A stretch of 64,000 bases of DNA from Bacillus infantis NRRL B-14911 (GCF_000473245.1 NC_022524.1:3868501-3932500), one strand, 5' to 3'; counted from the first letter of the stretch, positions 38,161 to 45,843 are shown. Made by a program: numbers and translations. The notes: generated from the sequence alone by a model not told the origin.

Positions 38161-38247
38161 ATTTCCACCATCCTGCAGGTTTTTCTCCTATAAATCATAT
38201 CACTTACCTCCTGAACCTGGCGCCTTTTTGACCTTGCGCAGGAAAAA

Positions 38248-38270
38248 ACGGCAGCCCCGGAGCTGCCGTT
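38248..38270 (-). terminator. Terminator of YtkA-domain lipoprotein gene
   Basis: Perfect 9-bp stem AACGGCAGC/GCTGCCGTT followed on the minus strand by TTTTTTCC; 8 nt after the stop. Confidence 0.75.
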
Positions 38271-38278
38271 TCTCTTTC

Positions 38279-39082
38279 CTATTCGCTGACTGTCAGAGGA
38301 AAATCCGAGTGTTCATGCAGCCCTTCCGAGTTTTCCACATGAACAGTCACTGTATAGCTGCCCGCCTCTGCAAAGCTATGTTCTGCAGAATATTTTCCTT
38401 CGCCGGACTCTTTCAGGTTCACCCACTCAGGGGTGTCCTTGCCTTCTTTCATGATTTCAAGCTTAACAAGCGCTTTTTCCAGGGGAGCCCCATCTTTCTT
38501 GTCCACCTGGACATCAAGGCCCGCCGCCTGTTTCATATGGATATGATCCGGCTTGATGAAACTGATTGCAGCCTCACCATGATGGTGGGATGATTCTTCT
38601 CCGCCTGACTCATGGTCATGGCCTTCATCTTCCCCATGCTCATGAGCGGCTTCTCCGTCCGCACTATTGCCAGCGTCTCCGCCCTCACCGGCTTGTACCT
38701 CAGCTTTTGGCATTGTATGCATGTCCCTCGCTGTCACATGGACCTGGACTATATAATCGCCATCCTTGCCGAAGGTCTTGGCAGCCTGGTAAATTCCTTT
38801 GCCTGTATGTTCTGCAGGAAGCATCTCACTCTCCTCTTGATTTCCTTCCTGCCAGATTTCAAACTTTACTTCATCTGCATCCTCGACAGCTTCTTCCCCC
38901 TGCACTACTTCGACAGAAAGGGTTATTTCTTCATTCAGCTCCACTTTTTCAGGAACAACAAGCTTGGCTTCAAGGATTTCCGGCACTTGTCCCCCGTTCC
39001 CCTGGCCGCTGTCATCAGAACCCTTTCCGCAAGCTGCAAGAACCATCACGGCGAGGATAAAAACATATAGATATTTCTTCAT
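38279..39082 (-). CDS. Lipoprotein with two YtkA-like domains and a His-rich linker
   Basis: 267 residues. Signal peptide with lipobox LAAC (C18). Then a YtkA/FixH-like beta-sandwich (about 35-130), a linker of about 35 residues with at least nine histidines (HEHGEDEGHDHES and SSHHHGE), and a second YtkA-like domain (about 170-267) with HIHMKQ and VHVENSEGLHEHSDF. The histidine and methionine content points to copper or zinc binding at the cell surface. The ATG at 39082 is the natural signal-peptide start; ATG at 39100 is an alternative. Precise role unknown. Confidence 0.8.
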   Translation of the reverse strand: MKKYLYVFILAVMVLAACGKGSDDSGQGNGGQVPEILEAKLVVPEKVELNEEITLSVEVVQGEEAVEDADEVKFEIWQEGNQEESEMLPAEHTGKGIYQAAKTFGKDGDYIVQVHVTARDMHTMPKAEVQAGEGGDAGNSADGEAAHEHGEDEGHDHESGGEESSHHHGEAAISFIKPDHIHMKQAAGLDVQVDKKDGAPLEKALVKLEIMKEGKDTPEWVNLKESGEGKYSAEHSFAEAGSYTVTVHVENSEGLHEHSDFPLTVSE

Positions 39083-39232
39083 TCTTTGTCCCTCTTTCAT
39101 ACAGATTCCCTTTATAAAGGATACTATATCTCTTAATTGTGAAATAAGTAAGAAATTACATCAAACATTTGATAACGGAAGCTGTGCCTTTATGTACATT
39201 ATAGCTTTCCTTCCCCCCGGGTCCAAATTCTA

Positions 39233-39270
39233 TAAAAAAAAGCGGCACAAGGAGGTTCCTTATGCCGCAT
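39233..39270 (-). terminator. Terminator of cotX-like gene
   Basis: Stem GCGGCA-AAGGA/TCCTT-TGCCGC followed by TTTTTTT on the minus strand, about 58 nt after the cotX stop. Confidence 0.7.
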
Positions 39271-39327
39271 ATTTATTATATGAAAGGAGGTAGGGTTGGA
39301 TAAGTCTGCGTTTTTTAAGACTGCCTA

Positions 39328-39837
39328 TTACAGGATTTCCAGTTCAATAACCAGTGCAAGAAGTACCTGGATCAGCAGGTTAAGTGTCAGCGCTACTTGA
39401 GTATCTTCAAGGTTTACAGTACAGTCTTTCGCATTTTCAATATAAACGCTCTGGCGGTTAGATTGGTTGATTTGTGTGAATTGAAGCAAATCTTCAGTGA
39501 TCCTTTCAGCTTGGCCTCCGTCGGCAATTGAGATATTGATGACAATGACGATTGCTACAACGAGGGCTGCCTGCAATGAAGCGGCAACTTGGGTTTCACT
39601 TGAGTTTACTTCAACATTGAGACAGTTTTTAAGGACAATGGACTCTTTAGAATATTGGCCCATATTCGTGCCTTGCACAACATCTTTTACATCTCTGTCG
39701 CTGCTGTCAAAGATGCTCATAGGATGGCTTGATGAAGGATCAAGGGCATTCCATCCGCTGTGGTGGCATGATGAACCGGCAGCATTGCTTTCACAATAAA
39801 CATCTTCTACCTTTGGACGATAGTTTCCACTTAACAA
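39328..39837 (-). CDS. cotX: Spore coat protein X/V family (CotX-like)
   Basis: 169 residues. Two copies of the CotX/CotV repeat: SIVLKNCLNVEVNSSETQVAASLQAAL described by its ends SIVLKN and QVAAS (about 66-92), and SVYIENAKDCTVNLEDTQVAL (about 128-148), each followed by a hydrophobic helix. The first 50 residues are Ser/Cys/His-rich. CotX-type proteins build the insoluble outer coat/crust. Lies 27 nt downstream of a CotW-like gene, recalling the cotVWXYZ cluster of B. subtilis; expected expression in the mother cell late in sporulation. Confidence 0.88.
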   Translation of the reverse strand: MLSGNYRPKVEDVYCESNAAGSSCHHSGWNALDPSSSHPMSIFDSSDRDVKDVVQGTNMGQYSKESIVLKNCLNVEVNSSETQVAASLQAALVVAIVIVINISIADGGQAERITEDLLQFTQINQSNRQSVYIENAKDCTVNLEDTQVALTLNLLIQVLLALVIELEIL

Positions 39838-39864
39838 TGTAATCTCTCCCTTTAATTTTTTGCC

Positions 39865-40137
39865 TTATCGGCTTTTTTTCCTAAACGTGCGTTTGGCTTC
39901 TTTCTTAGGCTCTTCTTCGGCAGAATCATTTTTCTTTTTTTGTGCTTCAACAAAATCTTTAACCTGCTGTTCCAGATCTTTCACAAGATTGCGGATACGC
40001 GTTTTTTCCTCATCTGACAGGTTTTTCGTTTTCAATCCGCTTTCGTCGCTTTGATTCCGCTTTAAAAGGTCTCTGACTTTAAGGCTTACAAGCTGATTCG
40101 ATAGCTCAGCCATCTTGTTATTTAGTTCATCCAACAC
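39865..40137 (-). CDS. cotW: Spore coat protein W-like (CotW-like)
   Basis: 90 residues, almost wholly helical and highly charged, with the stretch LSDEEKTRIRNLVKDLEQQ (about 40-58) resembling the SDEEK-LVKDLQ part of B. subtilis CotW, and a K/E/R-rich tail. The GTG start at 40137 has GGAGGGG 6 nt upstream. Upstream of cotX-like, as cotW is upstream of cotX in B. subtilis. CotW helps place CotX in the crust. Similarity is by eye and limited to one segment. Confidence 0.7.
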   Translation of the reverse strand: MLDELNNKMAELSNQLVSLKVRDLLKRNQSDESGLKTKNLSDEEKTRIRNLVKDLEQQVKDFVEAQKKKNDSAEEEPKKEAKRTFRKKSR

Positions 40138-40326
40138 AGTTCACCCCCTCCGAGCGCTTATACTATTTAATATGATTTTTAAGCCGGCAAGTGAGGGCTA
40201 ATCCCTATCCCGGCTTAAAAGGGCGTTTGTATCGGCTGATGGTGCGCCACTCAAGGCGCTTGGCCCTTATACTACTTGTATATGGGATTTCATCCATTTA
40301 GTTCGGGCTCATCCCCCAAAAGCAAA
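40138..40326. other. Upstream region of coat genes with diverged duplication
   Basis: No gene. Two related blocks of about 50 bp start near 40155 (GCGCTTATACTATTTAATATG) and 40266 (GCCCTTATACTACTTGTATATG less its last bases), each ending GGGCT(A/C)ATCCC. Block one includes an inverted repeat TTTTAAGCCGG (40177-40187)/CCGGCTTAAAA (40210-40220). On the minus strand they present CATAT..TAGTATAAG, possibly two sporulation promoters for cotW-cotX. Confidence 0.4.
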
Positions 40327-40353
40327 AAAAGGGCCCTATGCAGGGGCCCTTTT
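40327..40353. terminator. Terminator-like hairpin, AAAAGGGCCC
   Basis: Perfect 10-bp stem AAAAGGGCCC/GGGCCCTTTT with a 7-nt loop; ready to act on either strand. It lies 77 nt past the stop of the universal-stress-domain gene. Confidence 0.8.
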
Positions 40354-40429
40354 ACAGCATAAAGAAGCAGGCGGCACTATTTGCCGCCCGCTGCATCTTG
40401 TACTCGGATTTTTAATGCTTCAACACTCT

Positions 40430-41065
40430 TCAGTCCTTTTCCACTGCTTCTGCTGCAGCGGTCCCATTATGGATCTTAATGACTTTTTGATTTTGTCCAT
40501 CCCCTTTTACAAAAAAGCCATTGGAGAAATCGGTGGACAATTCCCTGAAAAAGGTGCCAAGAGTTCCTTCTTTCCCGTTATCATCAAACGAGATTTTATA
40601 GCCGCCTTCTTCTTTTACCAAAGAAGCTTCTATCCCCTTATCCCATTCTCCTGCCGGATCGTATACATCGCGGTTCACTTCAACAAGATGGAGGTCAACG
40701 CCTTCAAGAAGCTCGAACAGATGATTGACGAGGGAATGCTTGACGACCATTTCCCATTTGCTCTGAACGGCGTGGGCCATGACGATTTGAGTGGCGGACT
40801 TCTCCCGGACTGTTTCGGCGATTAAATCAGAAACCTTCTGTCCGTTCTTATACTTTTGGATGGCTGGAAGGCCGTATTTTTCAGCCAATGATTCGAACAG
40901 CATTTTCGTCTGGATCTGGTTGAACTCAAGATCCTTTTCCTGCCCCGGGAGCACTGACAATACATAGCACTTCCCCTTAAATGCATCAGCAAGGAGCTTC
41001 CCCCTTTGAATGAGCGTTTCAGCATGCTGAGGGCTGCTTACACATACCAGTATCGTTTCCAGCAA
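40430..41065 (-). CDS. Universal-stress / KdpD-N-like domain protein
   Basis: 211 residues. The N-terminal 120 residues (ETILVCVSSPQHAETLIQRG at the start) match the Usp domain found inside KdpD sensor kinases, but there is no kinase, no Walker motif and no membrane segment. The C-terminal 90 residues are not recognised. A TTG at 41065 is preferred, with GAGGTG 6 nt upstream; GTG at 41074 overlaps that site. It may sense a nucleotide or potassium state, by analogy only. Confidence 0.7.
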   Translation of the reverse strand: MLETILVCVSSPQHAETLIQRGKLLADAFKGKCYVLSVLPGQEKDLEFNQIQTKMLFESLAEKYGLPAIQKYKNGQKVSDLIAETVREKSATQIVMAHAVQSKWEMVVKHSLVNHLFELLEGVDLHLVEVNRDVYDPAGEWDKGIEASLVKEEGGYKISFDDNGKEGTLGTFFRELSTDFSNGFFVKGDGQNQKVIKIHNGTAAAEAVEKD

Positions 41066-41223
41066 ATCATTCACCTCGTTTAGAATTTTGCCTACATTAT
41101 AGCATAGCCAGTCAGAGCAACCCAGCCAAAAGCTGGTGTTCCAGCCATCCTTTCAGCCGCTGCATATAAAAGATTCCTTGATGGGAAGATAATGATGTAC
41201 TTAGGATAAGGAGGGGAAAAGCG

Positions 41224-41358
41224 ATGACAAAAAAGTATAATAAAGGCAGCAGCAACCAAAACTCCCCGCGCGCTGGCCTGTCCGACCCAATAAGCGGCGA
41301 CAACAGCAAAGGGAATAAACACAACAAAGACCAAAAAAGCAAAACTGACGCGGATTAA
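41224..41358 (+). CDS. Small Asn/Lys/Ser-rich protein (44 residues)
   Basis: Short frame beginning MTKKYNKGSSNQNSPRAGLS and ending KSKTDAD, hydrophilic throughout. AGGAGGGG lies 9 nt before the ATG. Composition recalls small spore-associated proteins such as the yuzL-like one at 23.4 kb, but no family is recognised. Its TAA (41356-41358) is followed at once by the first unit of repeat cluster B, so the mRNA 3' end would carry that repeat. Confidence 0.6.
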   Translation: MTKKYNKGSSNQNSPRAGLSDPISGDNSKGNKHNKDQKSKTDAD

Positions 41359-42268
41359 TCGAAATGCGGAGGCGGCTTGCTCAGAGCCGACAAGCATAAG
41401 ACGCGCTGGAATAAAAGGCGTTCTTTGCCTTTAATTCCAGTGTGGCTTATGACTCGAGGCTCTAGCCGCCGGAGCTGGACAAATCGAAATGCGGAGGGCG
41501 CTTGTTCAGCCCCGACAAGCATAAGACGCTTCAGGATAGAAGGCGTTCTTTGCCTTCAATCCTGAAGTGGCTTATGACTCGAGGGGCTAGCGCCCGGAGC
41601 TGGACAAATCGAAATGCGGAGGCGGCTTGTTCAGAATCAAGGAACGCAGGCTAAAACCGCCACGTCCTGTGGCAACGCCTGCATGACCCGCATCCTGCGG
41701 GCCCAGCATAAGACGAGCAGGACGGAAGGTTGTCCTTTAACCTTCTGGCCTGATTGGCTTATGACTCGAGGCTCTAGCCGCCGGAGCTGGACAAATCGAA
41801 ATGCGGAGGCGGCTTGCTCAGAATCAAGGAACGCAGGCTAAAACCGCCACGTCCTGTGGCAACGCCTGCATGACCCGCATCCTGCGGGCCCAGCATAAGA
41901 CGAGCAGGACGGAAGGTTGTCCTTTAACCTTCTGGCCTGATTGGCTTATGACTCGAGGGGCTAGCGCCCGGAGCTGGACAAATCGAAATGCGGAGGGCGC
42001 TTGTTCAGCCCCGACAAGCATAAGACGCTTCAGGATAGAAGGCGTTCTTTGCCTTCAATCCTGAAGTGGCTTATGACTCGAGGCTCTAGCCGCCGGAGCT
42101 GGACAAATCGAAATGCGGAGGGCGCTTGTTCAGCGCCGACAAGCATAAGACGCTTCAGGATAGAAGGCGTTCTTTGCCTTCAATCCTGAAGTGGCTTATG
42201 ACTCGAGGGGCTAGCGCCCGGAGCTGGACACTCGAAATGCGGAGGGCGCTTGCTCAGCCCCGACAAGA
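41359..42268 (+). repeat. Structured repeat, cluster B (6 full units, 1 truncated)
   Basis: Head-to-tail units at 41359-41483, 41484-41608, 41609-41795, 41796-41982, 41983-42107 and 42108-42231, then a truncated unit to 42268. Units start TCGAAATGCGGAGG and end GGAGCTGGACAAA. Units 3 and 4 are 187 bp because of an extra arm. Terminal helix is GGCGGCT/AGCCGCC in some and GGGCGCT/AGCGCCC in others; second helix AGAGCC/GGCTCT or AGCCCC/GGGGCT; apical stem has three sequence versions, all paired, around GTTCTTT or GTCCTTT. Confidence 0.9.
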
Positions 42269-42293
42269 AGCCAGCCTGTACAAGGCTGGCTTC
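42267..42293 (-). terminator. Hairpin after cysteine-peptidase-like gene
   Basis: Perfect 10-bp stem GAAGCCAGCC/GGCTGGCTTC with a 7-nt loop directly after the stop at 42297. There is no T-run on the minus strand because it fuses into the truncated repeat unit, so termination may be inefficient. Confidence 0.5.
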
Positions 42294-42296
42294 CTG

Positions 42297-42860
42297 TCAT
42301 GCAATGGAAGCATCCAGCCTTGTACGGGCTGAGTCGGCCTGCAGATAATCAGACAGACTCCCTTTGTATACAAGATGGAGCGAAAAGACTTTCTCCAGTT
42401 CATGCGGCTTAAGCAGTGAAACAGGCTTTTCCACCCGGCATCCGTTGGTTTCCTTGAGGATGGTCCCGACGAATTCAGAGCAGAAGAAGGCATTGGATCT
42501 GTTATATTCCCAGTTGAACAGCACGGCGAACAAGCCGAGCAGATTATATTTATAATGATGCCTGTTTTCTTCAAAAAATGCCGCCTGGTCCTGCATCCTG
42601 CCATATTCCTGCTCGGTCACCGTACAGGCATAAACCGCACAGCGGGCATTTGCAAACAAATTCGCGCGCACATCTTCTTTCACGAATCCCCCGGAAAACG
42701 GATTGGCAGGATTAATCCTCCCGAAGCTGTACACATCCAGCAGCCCTTCATCAAATGAGATGGATGCATGATTGAGTTCTTTTCCAGTAAAAATCCGGAT
42801 CAGCTTTGTGAATAAAGTTCCCGTGTCGGTCAGCAGTACAAATACCTGGCGATGGCCCAT
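42297..42860 (-). CDS. YiiX/permuted papain-like cysteine peptidase family protein
   Basis: 187 residues with the circularly permuted NlpC/P60 layout: histidine first (H31 in LNHASISFDE) and the presumed nucleophile later (C127 in AFFCSEFVG). No signal peptide is seen, so it is likely cytoplasmic. Relatives include YiiX and lecithin-retinol-acyltransferase-like amidases acting on peptide or lipid amides. AGGAGGGAAAAG-type site precedes the ATG. Substrate unknown; neighbours give no hint. Confidence 0.75.
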   Translation of the reverse strand: MGHRQVFVLLTDTGTLFTKLIRIFTGKELNHASISFDEGLLDVYSFGRINPANPFSGGFVKEDVRANLFANARCAVYACTVTEQEYGRMQDQAAFFEENRHHYKYNLLGLFAVLFNWEYNRSNAFFCSEFVGTILKETNGCRVEKPVSLLKPHELEKVFSLHLVYKGSLSDYLQADSARTRLDASIA

Positions 42861-42977
42861 TTCTTTTCCCTCCTGAAAAAAATGAAGGGAAATGCGCAGT
42901 GGCGACCGTGCTGCCCTTCTCCATAATCATACAGCCACAATGCTCCCTTAAAGAACGAACTCGGGTATTATTTGCTT

Positions 42978-43556
42978 CTAAGACCCTGGGCCTAGATGAT
43001 GGGGATTAATGATGGAAAACATCAGCAGATCATCAAACTTTCCGCAGGTATATTCATAATTCCTCAGCAATCCTTCACGGATAAACCCGCATTTTCCGAA
43101 AAGGCGCTGGGACTGGAGGTTTGCCGGTTCAATCAGTGCCTGGATTCTCATCAGATTCAAATCCTCGAAGCCATACTGGATGATAGCCGTGATTGCCTCG
43201 GTGCCGATTCCCTGATTCCAACAGGCAGGATCCAGTTCAAGACCTATATCTGCCCGGAAATGGGTGGAATCCATATTCAAAAATCCGCAGCTTCCAATCA
43301 GCCCTTGTCCGTCCTTTAACGAAATTCCCCAGCGGATACCCGTTCCTTCCTCAAGAATGCGTTCATACCAGCCAATTTCGGAGCGTGCATCATCCAAGTC
43401 AGCAAATGGCTCGATTCCATAGTATTTCGTTACTTCGGCATCAGAAAGATATCCGAGGATATCCTCTGCATCCTCCATTATCACTTTCCTGAGCAGAAGG
43501 CGGGCCGTTTTGATTTCCGGAAACGATCCCTTCAATTTTTCATTTATATTATTCAT
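42978..43556 (-). CDS. GNAT N-acetyltransferase (RimJ/RimL type)
   Basis: 192 residues with the GNAT fold. The start ETARLLLR-like IKTARLLLRKVIMEDAE and the acetyl-CoA loop CWNQGIGTEAI are the family marks, and RLFGKCGFIREG near the end is the typical RimJ/RimL motif B region. Substrate may be a ribosomal protein N-terminus or a small amine; cannot be told. GGAAG is 8 nt before the ATG. It lies 31 nt downstream of another GNAT gene, so the two are likely one transcript. Confidence 0.85.
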   Translation of the reverse strand: MNNINEKLKGSFPEIKTARLLLRKVIMEDAEDILGYLSDAEVTKYYGIEPFADLDDARSEIGWYERILEEGTGIRWGISLKDGQGLIGSCGFLNMDSTHFRADIGLELDPACWNQGIGTEAITAIIQYGFEDLNLMRIQALIEPANLQSQRLFGKCGFIREGLLRNYEYTCGKFDDLLMFSIINPHHLGPGS

Positions 43557-43587
43557 TGGACATACTTCCGTTTCTCATTTTTAGTAT

Positions 43588-44160
43588 TTATTCTCCAGCT
43601 GCGGACCCAGCCAATTCAAAGACGGGATTAGCTTCCCACTCTTCACGCAAAATGCCCATCCTGATTGAATCATAATGGACGCCTTTGTAAATCCGGCATT
43701 TCCGCAGCCTGGCTTCCATCGTCATACCCAGCTTTTCGCCGACCTTGACCATCCGCTCATTTCCTGACCAGGTGGTGTAGCCGGTCCGGGCAATCGGCTT
43801 TGTTTGGAAAAGGTGGCTGATCCAGAGTTTCAATGCCCTGGTCCCATAACCGCCATTCCAATATTCCGGCGAATAAATGACGATTCCCATTTCCAGCCAC
43901 AGAGATGGCTCATGCTCCCAGTAATAGCTGACCGTCCCTTCTATCTTGCCGTTGATTTCGATGGCCAGCATATCCTCCTGGTTGACTACCTGCTCCTTCC
44001 GCAACTCATATTCAGCAAACGTCAGTGATTTATGCTCAAAATAGGGAGCGTCCCACTTTTTCCACGCCGGATGCTCTTCCTTAAAAGCCAGCTCCCATAA
44101 CCGGGGCAGATCTTCTTCGGTGATGGTCCGCAGAATAACTTCAGCGTCTTTCAGTAACAT
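43588..44160 (-). CDS. GNAT N-acetyltransferase
   Basis: 190 residues, RimJ/RimL-like GNAT with the acetyl-CoA loop EYWNGGYGTRALKLW and the RTGYTTWSGNERMVKVGEK segment before EKLGMTMEARLRK. It differs from its neighbour and is closer to the antibiotic/peptide acetyltransferase types with a KCRIYKGVHYDSIRMG ending. ATG at 44160 with GAGGT 7 nt upstream. Substrate unknown. Confidence 0.85.
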   Translation of the reverse strand: MLLKDAEVILRTITEEDLPRLWELAFKEEHPAWKKWDAPYFEHKSLTFAEYELRKEQVVNQEDMLAIEINGKIEGTVSYYWEHEPSLWLEMGIVIYSPEYWNGGYGTRALKLWISHLFQTKPIARTGYTTWSGNERMVKVGEKLGMTMEARLRKCRIYKGVHYDSIRMGILREEWEANPVFELAGSAAGE

Positions 44161-44255
44161 AGCTCTACCTCTTTGTGTTTATTTTTGTAATATTTCCATT
44201 ATAACAATAAAACCTCTCTCAAAAAATGGAAACTTCATTATTTCCTCATAATAAA

Positions 44256-44275
44256 AAACCGCCTTATGGCGGTTT
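44256..44275 (-). terminator. Terminator of exonuclease gene
   Basis: Perfect 8-bp stem AAACCGCC/GGCGGTTT with a TTAT loop, followed by TTTTATTATG on the minus strand; 11 nt after the stop. Confidence 0.8.
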
Positions 44276-44286
44276 CGTTAAACAGA

Positions 44287-44931
44287 TTAATTGAAGGGCG
44301 GATCAATGCTGCTGCCGGCGCTCCACGAATAGGTTCTCCCCGGTTTTTTCGCAGGCTGGTATTTTCTCATCGGCCCTTTTTCAAGCACCTCTTTTAAAAA
44401 CAGGCCACCGTCCGGGTTCTGCTGCTTCATGAGCTCCATCAGATATGTAATATCGTCCATCGCCCTGTGAGTTTGATGGTCTGTAATATTGTGGGCGGAA
44501 AGAAGGGTCGCCAGTTTGCTGTTGGCAAAGCCATACTTTTTCCATTGTACTCCCTTCATGGTGCAATACCATTTAAGGTCATTCACTTCAGGATACATCT
44601 GATACATGAAGCTTCTGTCAAATGATGCATTATGGGCAAATACAGAATCGGCTTTATTAAGGAAGGACTGGACTGACTCATCATGGAAAACCTGTCCCCT
44701 TACCATTTCAAACGGAATACCATGAATCCTGTAGGCACTGCTGTAATTTCTAAGGGCCCTGCTTGAAAGCGGCTCCCTAAGGAAAGACTCCTTTTCCTCA
44801 ACCTGGAGGATTTCACCTGTAGCTCCATCATAAGAAAACAGAATAAATGCCAGTTCGATGATTTCGTCCCCGCCAGGAGCCAGGCCTGTTGTTTCTACAT
44901 CGACCAGCAGTCCTTTTTTGTTTATATTCAT
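44287..44931 (-). CDS. DnaQ-like 3'-5' exonuclease domain protein
   Basis: 214 residues of the DEDDh family. Exo I is DVETTGL (D11, E13), Exo II is HNASFDRSF, and Exo III is HRAMDDI with the catalytic histidine. A C-terminal tail of about 45 residues, Lys/Pro-rich, is not part of the fold. ATG at 44931 with AGGTG 6 nt upstream. It could be a proofreading, repair or RNA-trimming nuclease; no polymerase is nearby. Confidence 0.85.
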   Translation of the reverse strand: MNINKKGLLVDVETTGLAPGGDEIIELAFILFSYDGATGEILQVEEKESFLREPLSSRALRNYSSAYRIHGIPFEMVRGQVFHDESVQSFLNKADSVFAHNASFDRSFMYQMYPEVNDLKWYCTMKGVQWKKYGFANSKLATLLSAHNITDHQTHRAMDDITYLMELMKQQNPDGGLFLKEVLEKGPMRKYQPAKKPGRTYSWSAGSSIDPPFN

Positions 44932-45078
44932 TTTGATCACCTTTATATTTTTTTGCCTTCAAAAAGAAAGCTGGAATTTTTAACATTCTTATAGCTATTT
45001 CCTATTCTAGTATTTTCGCGGGAAAAATGACAGTTAAACCCCCTTTCTGGCTGAAAAAGGAAATTAATAAAAACACAA

Positions 45079-45104
45079 AAAGGCACGGCAGAGACCGCAC
45101 CTTT
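45079..45104 (-). terminator. Weak terminator of exonuclease-DUF294 operon
   Basis: Imperfect stem AAAGG-CA-CGG/CCG-CA-CCTTT followed by TTTGTGTTTTTATT on the minus strand, 8 nt after the stop at 45112. Confidence 0.5.
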
Positions 45105-45111
45105 AATAGGA

Positions 45112-45843
45112 CTATAATGAAGCAACCCTTTCATATACATCTTTCAGGGTCATACAACCCTTATCCCGGACCTTGCTTATATAACAGCACCATAGCTCGG
45201 CAGCCAGCCGGGCATCCTCCAAAGCATGGTGCCGCTCCATGACCGGAATGCCGTTGTGGCTGCACAGGTCCTCCAGCCTCTGCAGGTTAAGCTCCGGCTC
45301 GGCAATCCGGTACAGGAAAGAGGTATCTATAATTCTGTGCTTAAGAGGAGCCTTAAAATGCTTCCAGCTCGCATTCTGCAGGAAGCTCTTCTCATGACGG
45401 GCATGATGCGCTATGATGGTCCGCGCTTCGCAGAATTTGAAGAACTCTATCAGCACTTCAGGCAGCGGGGGCGCCTCCTTAAGCTGGGAGCCCCTTAGGC
45501 CTGTAAGCTGTTCAATCTGAGGTGAGAGTGTTTTTTCATATCTGATCAGGGAATAAAACTTCTTATCCTCATTTATGGTTCCATTCTCTATCTTGACCGC
45601 CCCTATAGAAATAATCTCATCTCCCTGATCAGGAAAAAAACCAGTTGTTTCAATATCCATGACGATAGCTTCCATCCTGTCAAGCGGCACCGACAGCGCT
45701 TCCTCTGCCCGTATTTCTTTATGCAGTCTGCGCAGGAAGGCCTGCTGCTGGGAATTCTGCCCGCCCTGCATCCCCCCGAATACACCGGAATTCAGCTTCC
45801 CCGGCAGCCCTTTCATCATTTGAAACATGCTTTCAAAGCCCAT
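45112..45843 (-). CDS. DnaQ-like 3'-5' exonuclease paired with DUF294 protein
   Basis: 243 residues. A Gln/Gly-rich N-terminal part (1-55) precedes a DEDDh domain: MDIETTGF (D63, E65), HHARHEKSF and HHALEDARLAAE near the C-terminus. The N-terminal extension MFQMMKGLPGKLNSG-like is unusual for short epsilon-like proteins. Its first base is the last of the DUF294 gene stop (single-base overlap), so the two are translated together. The same pairing is known in several other bacteria, which suggests a joint function in nucleotide or nucleic-acid signalling. Confidence 0.82.
   Translation of the reverse strand: MGFESMFQMMKGLPGKLNSGVFGGMQGGQNSQQQAFLRRLHKEIRAEEALSVPLDRMEAIVMDIETTGFFPDQGDEIISIGAVKIENGTINEDKKFYSLIRYEKTLSPQIEQLTGLRGSQLKEAPPLPEVLIEFFKFCEARTIIAHHARHEKSFLQNASWKHFKAPLKHRIIDTSFLYRIAEPELNLQRLEDLCSHNGIPVMERHHALEDARLAAELWCCYISKVRDKGCMTLKDVYERVASL

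Noticed and set aside
39294-39398. Possible 34-codon plus-strand frame (TTG after AAAGGAGG) antisense to cotX
   Set aside because: Good ribosome binding site, but the peptide is antisense to a clear gene and has no recognisable features; probably chance.
41377-42332. Series of 62-87 codon frames on the plus strand across cluster B
   Set aside because: By-products of the structured repeat; frames shift between units.
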